DNA from: Paludibacteraceae bacterium
GTDB taxonomy: Bacteria; Bacteroidota; Bacteroidia; Bacteroidales; Paludibacteraceae
Direction: 5' to 3'
Assembly (NCBI GenBank): GCA_017527905.1
Contig: JAFXPK010000001.1
Span: forward strand, 62,001 to 126,000
DNA: 64,000 nucleotides
Positions 17,514 through 26,184 of this stretch are shown in pieces (positions within the stretch are counted from its first letter, which is position 1; the number at the start of each line of letters is the position of its first letter). Made by a program: the position numbers and the translations under genes. The notes beneath the pieces are model-generated. The model worked only from the letters and a program-made list of their open reading frames with translations, was not told where the DNA came from and ran no database searches.

Positions 17514-18443
17514 ATGATGAATGTGAAAAGGTTCTTGTTAATCGTCGCTTTGACCCTTTCTGCCGGTGCGTACGGACAGGGCGAGATGCTTTCGTTTAGT
17601 GTTGGGGGTGGTTTGAATACGCTCTTTTTCGATCCGACACTTGACCGACCTCTTGACAATGGCGAGAAAGATTCGGATGCGGCGTTGTCTCCTGGGTTCA
17701 TGCTCAGTTCCCGCTATGTCTTTTTCTTCCAGAATAAGAATTTTGGCATGGGAAGTGGTGTGGATTTCTTCCAATATACATCAAAGGCTAGCTTGAATGG
17801 TTGTGCCGTCACCGCTTCCTATGACCATGAGAACGGTCAGGCGTTCGATTTGATCGAGTCGTTCGACGGATGGAAGGAGAAGGAGCGCATCTACACGTTT
17901 GAATTTCCTTTAGGATTTTATTATAAAGTGCCATTCTCCGAGAAGGCCAATCTGTTGTGCGGTTTGGGAGGCAAGTTGGTGGTGCCGATTCTCTCCCGCT
18001 ATGAGATCTATGATGGCACATATGCCGTGAGCGGGTATTATCCTCAGACAAACGTCACGATTAAGGATCTTCCTCATCATGGTTTTGTCAACAGCAACCC
18101 TGTCGCTCGTGGAGGCGTCGACACGAAGTTGGCGTTCGCACTGTATGCGGAGGCTGGTTTGAACATCTCCATTTCGGAAAGGATCATGTTTTATGGAGGC
18201 CTATATTGCAATTATGGATTGACCAGCATCCTTGACAATAGGAAGAAGCGGACACCTGAACTCTCTGACGATTTCTTCGTGGATACGGAAGGCTTGTTCG
18301 CCACCCGCATTGTAGACAAGGTGCAGCTGTTTTCCGCAGGCTTGAAGTTTGGCATCACGTTGCCTTCGAATAATAGGGATCAGATCGCCTCCGGCACTAA
18401 ATCAGAAGTGAAATTACCGTCTCGTCAGTCGAAAATTGAGTAA
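17514..18443 (+). CDS. Outer-membrane beta-barrel protein linked to the giant repeat gene
   Basis: A 309-residue protein with a signal peptide (1-21, ending AGAYG before QGEML). The rest alternates in the way of outer-membrane strands, with many aromatic ends (FMLSSRYVFFF, FEFPLGFYYKVPF, LAFALYAEAGLNISI, FSAGLKFGITLP). The final ~25 residues are charged and probably extend from the barrel. It follows the giant gene by 14 nt and is almost certainly cotranscribed. By analogy with SprB/SprF in Flavobacterium, where a barrel helps export or anchor a giant T9SS cargo, it may serve the upstream protein. It is not clearly PorP/SprF by sequence; a generic OMP_b-brl family is the safe call. Confidence 0.7.
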   Translation: MMNVKRFLLIVALTLSAGAYGQGEMLSFSVGGGLNTLFFDPTLDRPLDNGEKDSDAALSPGFMLSSRYVFFFQNKNFGMGSGVDFFQYTSKASLNGCAVTASYDHENGQAFDLIESFDGWKEKERIYTFEFPLGFYYKVPFSEKANLLCGLGGKLVVPILSRYEIYDGTYAVSGYYPQTNVTIKDLPHHGFVNSNPVARGGVDTKLAFALYAEAGLNISISERIMFYGGLYCNYGLTSILDNRKKRTPELSDDFFVDTEGLFATRIVDKVQLFSAGLKFGITLPSNNRDQIASGTKSEVKLPSRQSKIE

Positions 18444-18459
18444 TAAAAAGTGAATTTAA

Positions 18460-18490
18460 TTTGTGTGTTTGGCGAAAATTCTTAATTTTG
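18460..18490 (+). promoter_or_regulatory. Bacteroidota promoter for the glycan-binding-like lipoprotein
   Basis: TTTG (18460-18463), 19 nt, then TAATTTTG (18483-18490): both elements match consensus with ideal spacing. The leader to the ATG at 18566 would be about 70 nt. Confidence 0.68.
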
Positions 18491-18565
18491 TATTAAGGGT
18501 TAGCGAAAGATTTGTCCCCGCTGACTTTTCGAATTGAATATTAATAATAAAATAACAAATACATC

Positions 18566-19576
18566 ATGAAAAGAAATTTTGTGTTTATATTGTCGATGGC
18601 TATCGCAGGATGCTTGGCTAGTTGCGGAAATGGGGGAGGCCCTGCTCAACTGGGCGGCGGTTCATGTTCGAATGAGCCTGTGATGGAGAGTATGTTGTGC
18701 GAATATGTTCCTGATGGGCAGACTGCGGTTATCTACGGTAGTAACCTGAAGAACTGCGAGATCATGTTCCCGGGCGCAGATTTCCCTGCTAAGATCGTGA
18801 AGTCTTCCAATAACGAGATTTCCGTGGTCGTTCCGGAGGGTTCCGAGGACGGTCAGTTGAAGATAAAATGCGGAGACAAGGTGATCCTTTCCAAGTTCTT
18901 CTTCCGTGATAACCGAAACATCATCGTGAACTTTGATTACAGACTTGCAACGTGGGGTGGATATAATCCATTTGACGAGAATGGTGAGTTGATCACTGGT
19001 ACGTTGGAGATGGGTACGGAGATCTCTCCTTTCGTGAATGGCGCTAAGTTGCCTCAGCCATGCAGCGGCAACTATGGTTTGCTCTATGGTAAGTATGATC
19101 ATCCTTGGATGATGAACCAATGTATGTATATCCAGTATGTGGCTAACCCGCAGGAGGGTGGTCGCGGTCCGATCTCTGTCGCAACGAAGGCTTTCGAGTC
19201 TTATGACTTGAGCTCGTTGGCTCTTAAGTTCGAGGTATATGTGCCTAAAGAGGTCGCTTACAAGGGAATCAAGACGGAGATTTTCTTCGGTCCTATCGAT
19301 TCACCGGACAAGCACGGACGTGAGGTTTCTCCAATCTGCTTCTGGGAGCCATACAAGGATTCATCCAATGGTTTCTACACGGACACTTGGACTACAGTCA
19401 CAATTCCTTTGACGGAGTTCTGGCATGGTACGAAGAGCGATACGGATCCGTTTGACGGCAACTTTGATTTGAAGAAGGCTACGAACTTGAGTTTCCTCCA
19501 GTTCGGACAACCTGAGGGTGAGCCTCAAATCATGATGTGCGTGGATAACTTCCGTGTGGTTCCTATCATTCATTGA
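18566..19576 (+). CDS. Surface glycan-binding-like lipoprotein with IPT/TIG domain
   Basis: A 336-residue lipoprotein. The signal peptide has two possible lipobox cysteines (C16 in AIAGC, C20 in CLASC), followed by a Gly-rich linker typical of surface-exposed lipoproteins. Residues about 45-115 look like an IPT/TIG fold (VIYGSNLKNCEIMFPG). From about 120 on, the pattern FDYRLATWGGYNPFDENG and a jelly-roll-like C-terminus resemble the SGBP-B family (xyloglucan-binding domain) encoded in polysaccharide utilisation loci. No susC, susD or glycoside hydrolase is nearby, so the ligand is unknown. It has its own promoter and a terminator behind it. The family call is moderate. Confidence 0.65.
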   Translation: MKRNFVFILSMAIAGCLASCGNGGGPAQLGGGSCSNEPVMESMLCEYVPDGQTAVIYGSNLKNCEIMFPGADFPAKIVKSSNNEISVVVPEGSEDGQLKIKCGDKVILSKFFFRDNRNIIVNFDYRLATWGGYNPFDENGELITGTLEMGTEISPFVNGAKLPQPCSGNYGLLYGKYDHPWMMNQCMYIQYVANPQEGGRGPISVATKAFESYDLSSLALKFEVYVPKEVAYKGIKTEIFFGPIDSPDKHGREVSPICFWEPYKDSSNGFYTDTWTTVTIPLTEFWHGTKSDTDPFDGNFDLKKATNLSFLQFGQPEGEPQIMMCVDNFRVVPIIH

Positions 19577-19599
19577 TTCCTGGATGTATCAGCATAGAA

Positions 19600-19636
19600 A
19601 AAGGCTGGCGGTTATCCGTCAGCCTTTCTTGTTTTG
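19600..19636. terminator. Bidirectional terminator between convergent genes
   Basis: AAAGGCTGGCGG (19600-19611) pairs with CCGTCAGCCTTT (19616-19627) around a TTAT loop, with A-rich sequence on the left and T-rich on the right. It serves the lipoprotein gene and the leftward nucleotidyltransferase operon. Confidence 0.85.
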
Positions 19637-19653
19637 TGTGCTTGGCTATTTCC

Positions 19654-20388
19654 TTACAGATGGCAGAAATGATCCTCCGCTTCCTTGAGGCTGTCCAGCT
19701 TCCCGACATCTATCATCTTCAGCTGGTTATTGACGTGGCATCGGATGTTTGCCCTCCCCGCATTCTCTATGTAGAAATCCATGATGGGGAATTTTGCGGG
19801 GTAGTGTTCCATCAGTTTGAATAGATTAGGGGAGATTATGTGTATGCCCGAGAAAGCGTATCTGTTGTTGCTGTCTGGGTTGAAGTCGCAGAACGGAGAC
19901 TTCTCCTCCCCTGTTTTGAGGTTCTTCCATCCTTTCAGGCGGTTCCCCTCGTCGAAATATAGGTAGCGGGAGGTCTCCCTCTCCTTGACAAGCAATGTGG
20001 CGTCGTTTCCTTGCGCTTTGTGGATCTCGTATAGCTCCTTTAGGTTAGCGTCCGAAAGGATGTCTACATTGTGCACCAGAAAGGGCTCTCCGTCGTTGAA
20101 GAAATGCGCCGCCTTCCGGATGCCTCCTCCTGTGTCGAGCAACATCTCACGTTCGTCTGATATCTCGATTCTGATGCCGAAGTTTTTCTTCTCTTTCAGG
20201 TAGTCGATTATCTGTTCGGCGTGGTGGTGTACGTTGATGATCATCTCGTCGAATCCCTGTCCGGCAAGTCTTGTGACCACATGCTCCAGCAGTGTGCGCC
20301 CACCGACAGGCACCAAAGCCTTGGGCATCGTGTCGGTTAACGGTTTGAGCCGCGTGCCTAAGCCGGCGGCGAATACCATCGCTTTCAT
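19654..20388 (-). CDS. Sugar-1-phosphate nucleotidyltransferase family protein
   Basis: A 244-residue single-domain nucleotidyltransferase. The N-terminus has the signature FAAGLGTRLKPLTDTMPKAL with the metal- and NTP-binding pattern, then VHHHAEQI and LVHNVDIL. It is closest in size and layout to MurNAc-1-phosphate uridylyltransferases (MurU) of cell-wall recycling, but no AmgK-like kinase adjoins it here, so the substrate is uncertain. Its ATG overlaps the stop codon of the S41 protease gene by one base, indicating translational coupling. It is the last gene of the leftward run. Confidence 0.8.
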   Translation of the reverse strand: MKAMVFAAGLGTRLKPLTDTMPKALVPVGGRTLLEHVVTRLAGQGFDEMIINVHHHAEQIIDYLKEKKNFGIRIEISDEREMLLDTGGGIRKAAHFFNDGEPFLVHNVDILSDANLKELYEIHKAQGNDATLLVKERETSRYLYFDEGNRLKGWKNLKTGEEKSPFCDFNPDSNNRYAFSGIHIISPNLFKLMEHYPAKFPIMDFYIENAGRANIRCHVNNQLKMIDVGKLDSLKEAEDHFCHL

Positions 20389-22073
20389 TATTCCTTTTCT
20401 TTAGTCTCTTCCTTTTCGGGATCTTTCCCTTCTGTTAGTATCTTCTTGTATCGCGCGGGATCGTTCAACAATTTGATAGCCTCGTTTTTGCATTCGTCGA
20501 ACTTGAGCGATTCGATGATCATGCCGGTTTGGTAGTAATATCGTTTGGCGATCTCTATGCTGATGCTTCTGATGATTTCCTTCTTGAACAGGTTGAGGTC
20601 CGTGTCGATGTCGTGCTTCAATTTGGCCTCTAACGCGTTAATTTCCGCTTCGGCATATTCCGCATAGCCTTCCTCCTTTAACGATTCCTTGAGGGACGTA
20701 AGGAAGCTCTCCGAGAAGGATTTGTAGGTGAAGTTCTTGCTCTTCACAAAGGCTCTGAACTCTTCGTACTCCTCGTCCGTGAAGGTGAAATCCTTGATCT
20801 GTGGAATGGTAGGGTGTTTCTTCTGATATTCCGTCACATAGTCGAAGATGATGTCCTTCTCGTAGAGGTAATATGCTGCGGTGGAGGTGATGGTGTCGGC
20901 CGAGAAGACGTCCGGGTTGATTCCTCCTCCGTCTCTGACGGTTCTCCCGTGGATGGTCTTGAACTCATGTGTGAGGCTGTCCGGGATTCTTTGCGAATAT
21001 TCCTTCCCATTCTTTTCCGAGTAGTCGATTGCTTGGATGCACCGTCCGCTTGGAATGTAGTATTTCGAGATGGTTACTTTGAGGTTGCCTCCATGCGGCA
21101 GGTCTCTTGTTGTTTGTACCAGTCCTTTTCCGAAGGAACGTTCTCCGATGATGACCGCCCTGTCCATGTCTTGTAGCGCACCGGCCACAATCTCGGCGGC
21201 GGAGGCTGAGTTGCGGTTCACCAAAACGGCGATGGGCATCTCCTTGTCGATGGGGTCCCGCAACGCCTTGTATGTCTTGTTGAGGCTCGGGTTTTTTCCT
21301 TTGGTGTATACGACGGTGGATTTCCTGTCCACGAACAGATTGATGATGTCGACTGCCTCGTCTAATATGCCGCCCGGGTTCTCCCTGACGTCAATGATCA
21401 GTTCCTTGATCTTCTTATTCTCCTTCAGGTCCAGGAATGCGTTCTTGAATTGGCTCGCCGCCTTCTCGGTGAATCCATTGACGTAGATATAGCCGACGCC
21501 TGGTTCGATCTCAGTGTAGAATGGGATGGCTGGTATGGCGATTTTCTCCCTTGTGATGGTGATCTTTGTTTTCTTGCCGTCCGTGTGTTTGACAGTGACT
21601 ACCACTTGGGTGTTCGATTCTCCCCTCAGTTGTTCGCTGGCGTTCGTCACATTAAGGCCTGCCGCTGATTTCCCGTCGATCTCTACGATGATGTCACCCG
21701 TGCGGATTCCCGCGCGCTGGGCTGGCATTCCCTCGTATACGTCGGTGATGAGGATCCCTTCCTTCCGTTGCGCGATCACGCATCCCACGCCCGCATACTC
21801 TCCTGTGGTCATCATTTTGAGTTTGTCCATGTCGTCCTGTGGAATGTAATTGGTGTAGGGATCCAATGACGACAGCATCTCGTCGATGCCCTTTCTGATG
21901 GTCTTCTGGGGTTCGAGGGTGTCCACGTATAGCAAATCCAGTTCTTTGTAGACTGCATTGAAAATGTCCAGATGTTTTGCGATCTCCACATTCCTGTTGG
22001 TGGTTCCGTCCGCCCAAATGCTTAGGGAGCAGCAGATGGCGAGGGTGGTGAGTATTGAATGTTTCATGACCAT
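20388..22073 (-). CDS. S41 family C-terminal processing peptidase
   Basis: A 561-residue periplasmic serine protease of the CtpA/Tsp type. A signal peptide (ending SIWA) leads into an N-terminal helical region, a PDZ domain (about 85-170, EYAGVGCVIAQRKEGILITD) and the S41 core. The catalytic serine is in NRNSASAAEIVAGAL and the lysine in GERSFGKGLVQTTR. The C-terminal ~170 residues are a helical tail typical of Bacteroidota members. An alternative start two codons in (22067) is equally possible. It lies 5 nt after rarA and overlaps the next gene. Targets are unknown. Confidence 0.9.
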   Translation of the reverse strand: MVMKHSILTTLAICCSLSIWADGTTNRNVEIAKHLDIFNAVYKELDLLYVDTLEPQKTIRKGIDEMLSSLDPYTNYIPQDDMDKLKMMTTGEYAGVGCVIAQRKEGILITDVYEGMPAQRAGIRTGDIIVEIDGKSAAGLNVTNASEQLRGESNTQVVVTVKHTDGKKTKITITREKIAIPAIPFYTEIEPGVGYIYVNGFTEKAASQFKNAFLDLKENKKIKELIIDVRENPGGILDEAVDIINLFVDRKSTVVYTKGKNPSLNKTYKALRDPIDKEMPIAVLVNRNSASAAEIVAGALQDMDRAVIIGERSFGKGLVQTTRDLPHGGNLKVTISKYYIPSGRCIQAIDYSEKNGKEYSQRIPDSLTHEFKTIHGRTVRDGGGINPDVFSADTITSTAAYYLYEKDIIFDYVTEYQKKHPTIPQIKDFTFTDEEYEEFRAFVKSKNFTYKSFSESFLTSLKESLKEEGYAEYAEAEINALEAKLKHDIDTDLNLFKKEIIRSISIEIAKRYYYQTGMIIESLKFDECKNEAIKLLNDPARYKKILTEGKDPEKEETKEKE

Positions 22074-22078
22074 ATGAG

Positions 22079-23365
22079 TTACATGTTGTTATAATTCTTT
22101 TTGTTCCCCCAAAGACGCTTCATGTTGTCGGCGAGCCTATTTTCTGCCGCATTGTCTTGCGGTGTCCAGAACTGCGTGCCGGATATCTTGCTTGGGAGGA
22201 ATTCCTGCACGACGAAGTGGTCTTTGTAGTCGTGGGAATATTTGTAATCCTTCCCGTAGTCCAGATTCTTCATGAGCTTCGTCGGCGCATTCCGCAAATG
22301 GAGTGGTACGGGTTGGTTCCCGTTTTGTCTGACGAACTCCAGCGCCTTGTCTATGGAGAGGTAGGCGGAGTTGCTTTTCGCACTGGTGGCGAGGTATATG
22401 GTGGTCTCCGCCAAGACGATTCTGCCTTCGGGCCAACCGATTTTGTGGATGGTGTCGAAGCATGCGTTGGCCAACAGGAGCGCGTTTGGGTTGGCTAAGC
22501 CGATATCCTCCGCCGCTGATATGACAAGCCTTCTCGCGATGAACTTCGGGTCCTCCCCTCCGTCCACCATCCTGGCCAACCAATAGATGGCGGCGTCGGG
22601 GTCGCTTCCCCGGATGGATTTGATGAAGGCGGAGACGATGTCGTAGTGCATCTCCCCGTTCTTGTCGTATGCGTTAGGGTTTTCCTGCAGGCGCTCCGTC
22701 ACCTTGTCGTTGGTGAAGTGCACCTCCTCGTCATCCGCTTCCGCACTGACGACCAAATCGATGATGTTGAGCAGTTTCCTCGCGTCACCCCCTGCGAACC
22801 GTAGCAGGGATTCCGTTTCGTCGAAGAAGATCTTCTTGCGTTTCAGCTCCTCGTCTTTCTCCACCACCCGGTGGGCCAGCGCAAGCAGGTCTTCGTCGGT
22901 CTGGGGTTTGAGCACATAGACTTGGCATCGGGAGAGCAAAGGAGTGATGACCTCGAACGATGGGTTTTCCGTCGTGGCGCCTATGAGTGTGACGACACCC
23001 TGTTCCACCGCCGCCAAGAGGGAGTCTTGCTGCGCCTTGGAGAATCGGTGGATCTCGTCGATGAAGAGGATAGGGGGCTCTGTGCTGAAAAAGCGTGAGT
23101 TCTTGGCCTTGTCTATCACGTCACGGACATCCTTGACGCCCGAGCTGATGGCGCTCAACGTGAAGAAGGAACGCTCCATCTGGTTGGCGATGATGCGGGC
23201 CAGTGTGGTTTTCCCCACGCCGGGAGGTCCCCATAGAATGAACGAAGGAATGTGTTTCAACTCCATCATCCTACGAAGCACACCATTCTCACCGACCAAA
23301 TGTTTTTGGCCGACGTACTCGTCTAACGTCTTCGGACGCATTCTCTCTGCCAGTGGTTGTGCCAT
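22079..23365 (-). CDS. rarA: Replication-associated recombination protein A (MgsA/WRNIP1 family)
   Basis: A 428-residue AAA+ ATPase that acts at stalled replication forks. It begins QPLAERMRPKTLDEYVGQKH; Walker A is LWGPPGVGKTTLA and Walker B LFIDEIHRFSKAQQD. The sensor stretch GATTENPSFEV follows, and the C-terminal tetramerisation part carries SDPDAAIYWLARM and LHLRNAPTKLMK. Length is normal. A 123-nt T-rich gap separates it from the upstream lpxH-like gene, so it may have its own promoter, though no clear match is visible. Confidence 0.94.
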   Translation of the reverse strand: MAQPLAERMRPKTLDEYVGQKHLVGENGVLRRMMELKHIPSFILWGPPGVGKTTLARIIANQMERSFFTLSAISSGVKDVRDVIDKAKNSRFFSTEPPILFIDEIHRFSKAQQDSLLAAVEQGVVTLIGATTENPSFEVITPLLSRCQVYVLKPQTDEDLLALAHRVVEKDEELKRKKIFFDETESLLRFAGGDARKLLNIIDLVVSAEADDEEVHFTNDKVTERLQENPNAYDKNGEMHYDIVSAFIKSIRGSDPDAAIYWLARMVDGGEDPKFIARRLVISAAEDIGLANPNALLLANACFDTIHKIGWPEGRIVLAETTIYLATSAKSNSAYLSIDKALEFVRQNGNQPVPLHLRNAPTKLMKNLDYGKDYKYSHDYKDHFVVQEFLPSKISGTQFWTPQDNAAENRLADNMKRLWGNKKNYNNM

Positions 23366-23488
23366 GCTTCTTCTCCGTTGGTTTTTATTGCGAATTTAAT
23401 AAAAAACAGTTCTCGTTTTTATCCTTCTGTCTGCCGCCCGTTTTTTCTCCTGCGTTTTTTTAGAATTATTAGGATAGTTCTTTTTGCC

Positions 23489-24253
23489 TTATTCGGTCTC
23501 TTCGTATTTCTTCAGTTCAAGCTGCTCTCCGTCCCATACCGCATAGGTGAAGTTGGTGATCCAGTCTCCTAGGATTATCACCTTCTTTTCTTGCCCGATG
23601 TTTAGGTCCAGGGCAATATGGCGGTGTCCGAAGACGTAGAAATCTATGTCGTGCGTCTCGCTATATTTCTTGGCGAACTGCACGAGGTACTCCCGGTCTT
23701 CCCCCAAGTAGGATTCCGCCTCGTTCCCTTGCTTCTTTTTCCTGTTGAAATGCGACCAGGTTAGTCCGAAAGGCATGGTCAGGTCTGGATGGATCCATTT
23801 GTAGAAGAATTGGCAGACCTTGTTGCGGAAGAATCCTCTCATGAAGCGGAAGGATAGGCTGGGGTCGCCCAACCCGTCGCCGTGCGCGACGTAAAACTTC
23901 TTTCCGTCGAGGGTCAGTGTGGTCTCTTGGGTGTATATGGTGGCACCTATCTCCTGTTGGAAATAACCGAACATCCACACGTCGTGATTGCCCGTGTAGA
24001 GGTAGACGGGTATGCCGTCGTCGATGAACTCCGCCATCTTGCCTGTGAAGCGTACAAAGCCTTTGGGCACGACGTACTTGTATTCGAACCAGTAGTCGAA
24101 CATGTCCCCCACGAAGTACAGGGCCTTGCACGTCGGCTTGATGCTGTCCATCCACCGGATCAGCCGCCTCTCCGCCGTGAACCTGTCCTCGTAGACGGTC
24201 AGCCCGAGGTGGGCGTCGGACGCGAAGTATATTTTCTTGTTTGATGTCTCCAT
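23489..24253 (-). CDS. lpxH: UDP-2,3-diacylglucosamine diphosphatase, LpxH-like
   Basis: A 254-residue calcineurin-like phosphoesterase. The metal-binding motifs are in order: SDAHLG, GDMFDYWFEYK, YTGNHDVW, VAHGDGLG and VFGHRHIALD. This set and the length fit LpxH, which removes UMP from UDP-2,3-diacylglucosamine in lipid A synthesis at the inner face of the membrane. It starts 6 nt after the SufT-like gene stop. A more general metallophosphatase cannot be excluded by eye. Confidence 0.85.
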   Translation of the reverse strand: METSNKKIYFASDAHLGLTVYEDRFTAERRLIRWMDSIKPTCKALYFVGDMFDYWFEYKYVVPKGFVRFTGKMAEFIDDGIPVYLYTGNHDVWMFGYFQQEIGATIYTQETTLTLDGKKFYVAHGDGLGDPSLSFRFMRGFFRNKVCQFFYKWIHPDLTMPFGLTWSHFNRKKKQGNEAESYLGEDREYLVQFAKKYSETHDIDFYVFGHRHIALDLNIGQEKKVIILGDWITNFTYAVWDGEQLELKKYEETE

Positions 24254-24259
24254 GTCTGT

Positions 24260-24574
24260 TTATAGATAACCCAACTCCAGTAGCGCCTCCTCGGACATTC
24301 TGTCCTTGGTCCACTCCGGCTCAAAGACAATGTTCACATTGCATTGCTTGACTCCCTCTATGCCGTTGATTTTCATTTGAATATCCTCCACGAGGTATTC
24401 TCCTGCGGGGCAACTAGGGGCGGTGAGCGTCATCTCGATATCCACCACACCATCCTCCTTCACGTCAATGTTGTAGATGAGGCCGAGATCATAAACGTTC
24501 ACTGGAATTTCCGGGTCATACACTGTCTTCAGTGCGGAAACAATCTTTTCTTCTATTTCTAAGAATTCGTTCAT
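24260..24574 (-). CDS. SufT/MIP18-type iron-sulfur assembly protein (DUF59)
   Basis: A 104-residue single DUF59/FeS_assembly_P domain: VYDPEIPVNVYDLGLIY, then MTLTAPSCPAGEYL with the conserved Cys, and VFEPEWTKDRMSEEA. Such proteins help deliver Fe-S clusters; the PaaD branch shares the fold. It lies in a tight leftward run between cardiolipin synthase (24 nt) and the LpxH-like gene (6 nt). No suf genes are in the window. Confidence 0.9.
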   Translation of the reverse strand: MNEFLEIEEKIVSALKTVYDPEIPVNVYDLGLIYNIDVKEDGVVDIEMTLTAPSCPAGEYLVEDIQMKINGIEGVKQCNVNIVFEPEWTKDRMSEEALLELGYL

Positions 24575-24598
24575 TTTACTTTTGGGTAAATTTACAGT

Positions 24599-26017
24599 TT
24601 AGAGAAGCGGGCTGAACAACCTGGCCAATGATTCTTTTATCTTTTGGCTGAAGCGGCGCGTCGCCCATTCTTCTTTTTTTACTTCTATGGATGATTGTAG
24701 GTCGTCGTGGTATATGTCGACCATCTTTTGCGCTATTGTCGCATCGTACATGATCGCATTGAGCTCGAAATTCTGTTCGAAGCTGCGGAAGTCCATGTTG
24801 GCGCTTCCGATGATGGCGATGTCGTCGGCCACCACGATCTTGCTGTGGATGAATCCCGGTTGGTACAAATAGACCTTTATGCCTGCCTTCAACATCTGGT
24901 CGAGGTAGGAGTAGGTGCTATAGAGCGTCACCCTGGCGTCTGACTTCATCGGCAATATGAGACGCACGTCCACGCCACATAGCGCTGCGGTCTGCAAGGC
25001 GGTGATCAAACTCTCCGGAGGCAGAAAATAAGGAGTCTCGATGTAGATGCGCTCCTTGGCTTCCATGAAGGCTTTCGCGAATATCTGCATCACGCTCTCC
25101 CACACCATGTCGGGACCGCTGATGACAATCTGGGCCAAGCAGTCGCCTTTCTTCTCCTGGGCGGGATAATAGGCCGTGTCCTCTATCAATTCCCTCTTCA
25201 CGAAGAACCAGTCCATGAGGAAGTTCTTCTGCAGGCCAAGCACTGCGCTGCCTTCAAGCCTGATGTGCGTGTCCCTCCAAGGACCCCAACTCAGACCCTC
25301 CACATAACGGTCGGCTATGTTGAAACCACCCGTGTAGCCCACCAATCCGTCTATGACGATGATCTTGCGGTGGTTTCTATAGTTCACGCGGCTGTTGATG
25401 TATGGCAGACCCACCTCGAGGAAACTCTGTACCTCGATGCCTGCCTCACGCAACTCGTTGATTTTCTTTTTCTTTAATTGCCAACTGCCCACGTCGTCGA
25501 TGATCACCCTCACCGCGACGCCCTCCTTTGCCTTCTCCTTCAGCACGTTCATCACCTTCGAGCCTATCTTGTCCGCTAGGAAAATGTAGTACTCCATGTG
25601 GATGTGGTGCTTGGCCGCGCGTAGGTCGGCTATGATGGATTCATATAGCAGGTCCGCCTTCGTGTAGATGTCCACTTTGTTGTTTTCGTGGATGGGCGCG
25701 TCACTGTTCTTGTAGGCTAGTGTGGCGATGCTTCTCTGCGTGTCGGTCAGATTGAGCTTGGGGAGTTCCGTCAGATCGGACGTGTTGCTCTTCTTGTTGA
25801 TGAGAAGGCTTCGTTTGGAGATCACATGCCTCTTCCTGAATTTCCTGCCCACAAGGATGTAGAAGAGGAATCCGAGCACCGGCAGGAATATCAAGACCAG
25901 TATCCATGCGATGGACTTGACAGGGTTACGATTCTCCACCAACATGAAGATGATGGTGGTGAATATCGTGTAGATATATACTACGAAGAATATTATGTAG
26001 GCTATGTCCCAAATCAT
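24599..26017 (-). CDS. cls: Cardiolipin synthase, PLD superfamily
   Basis: A 472-residue inner-membrane enzyme that condenses two phosphatidylglycerols. Two N-terminal helices (about 4-24 and 36-54) precede two PLD domains with HKD motifs HRKIIVIDGLVGYTGG and HSKIVVADDIAIIGSANMD. The C-terminus ARLFSPLL is short and amphipathic. Length and layout are standard for ClsA-type enzymes. It heads the leftward run cls-sufT-lpxH-rarA-S41-nucleotidyltransferase. Confidence 0.93.
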   Translation of the reverse strand: MIWDIAYIIFFVVYIYTIFTTIIFMLVENRNPVKSIAWILVLIFLPVLGFLFYILVGRKFRKRHVISKRSLLINKKSNTSDLTELPKLNLTDTQRSIATLAYKNSDAPIHENNKVDIYTKADLLYESIIADLRAAKHHIHMEYYIFLADKIGSKVMNVLKEKAKEGVAVRVIIDDVGSWQLKKKKINELREAGIEVQSFLEVGLPYINSRVNYRNHRKIIVIDGLVGYTGGFNIADRYVEGLSWGPWRDTHIRLEGSAVLGLQKNFLMDWFFVKRELIEDTAYYPAQEKKGDCLAQIVISGPDMVWESVMQIFAKAFMEAKERIYIETPYFLPPESLITALQTAALCGVDVRLILPMKSDARVTLYSTYSYLDQMLKAGIKVYLYQPGFIHSKIVVADDIAIIGSANMDFRSFEQNFELNAIMYDATIAQKMVDIYHDDLQSSIEVKKEEWATRRFSQKIKESLARLFSPLL

Positions 26018-26184
26018 TTTTCCCCAATTCTTTTGTAAAATTAAAGAATTTTTGAATAATAAACATCAAATTGATGACTCAAATATGTGCGCGAGGGGTT
26101 CCTTTCGGGCAAAAATGTGTGTTTTTCTTGTGGATGGGCGGGTTTTATGCCTAACACGATGATTCATTGTGTGTTTTAGGGGAA

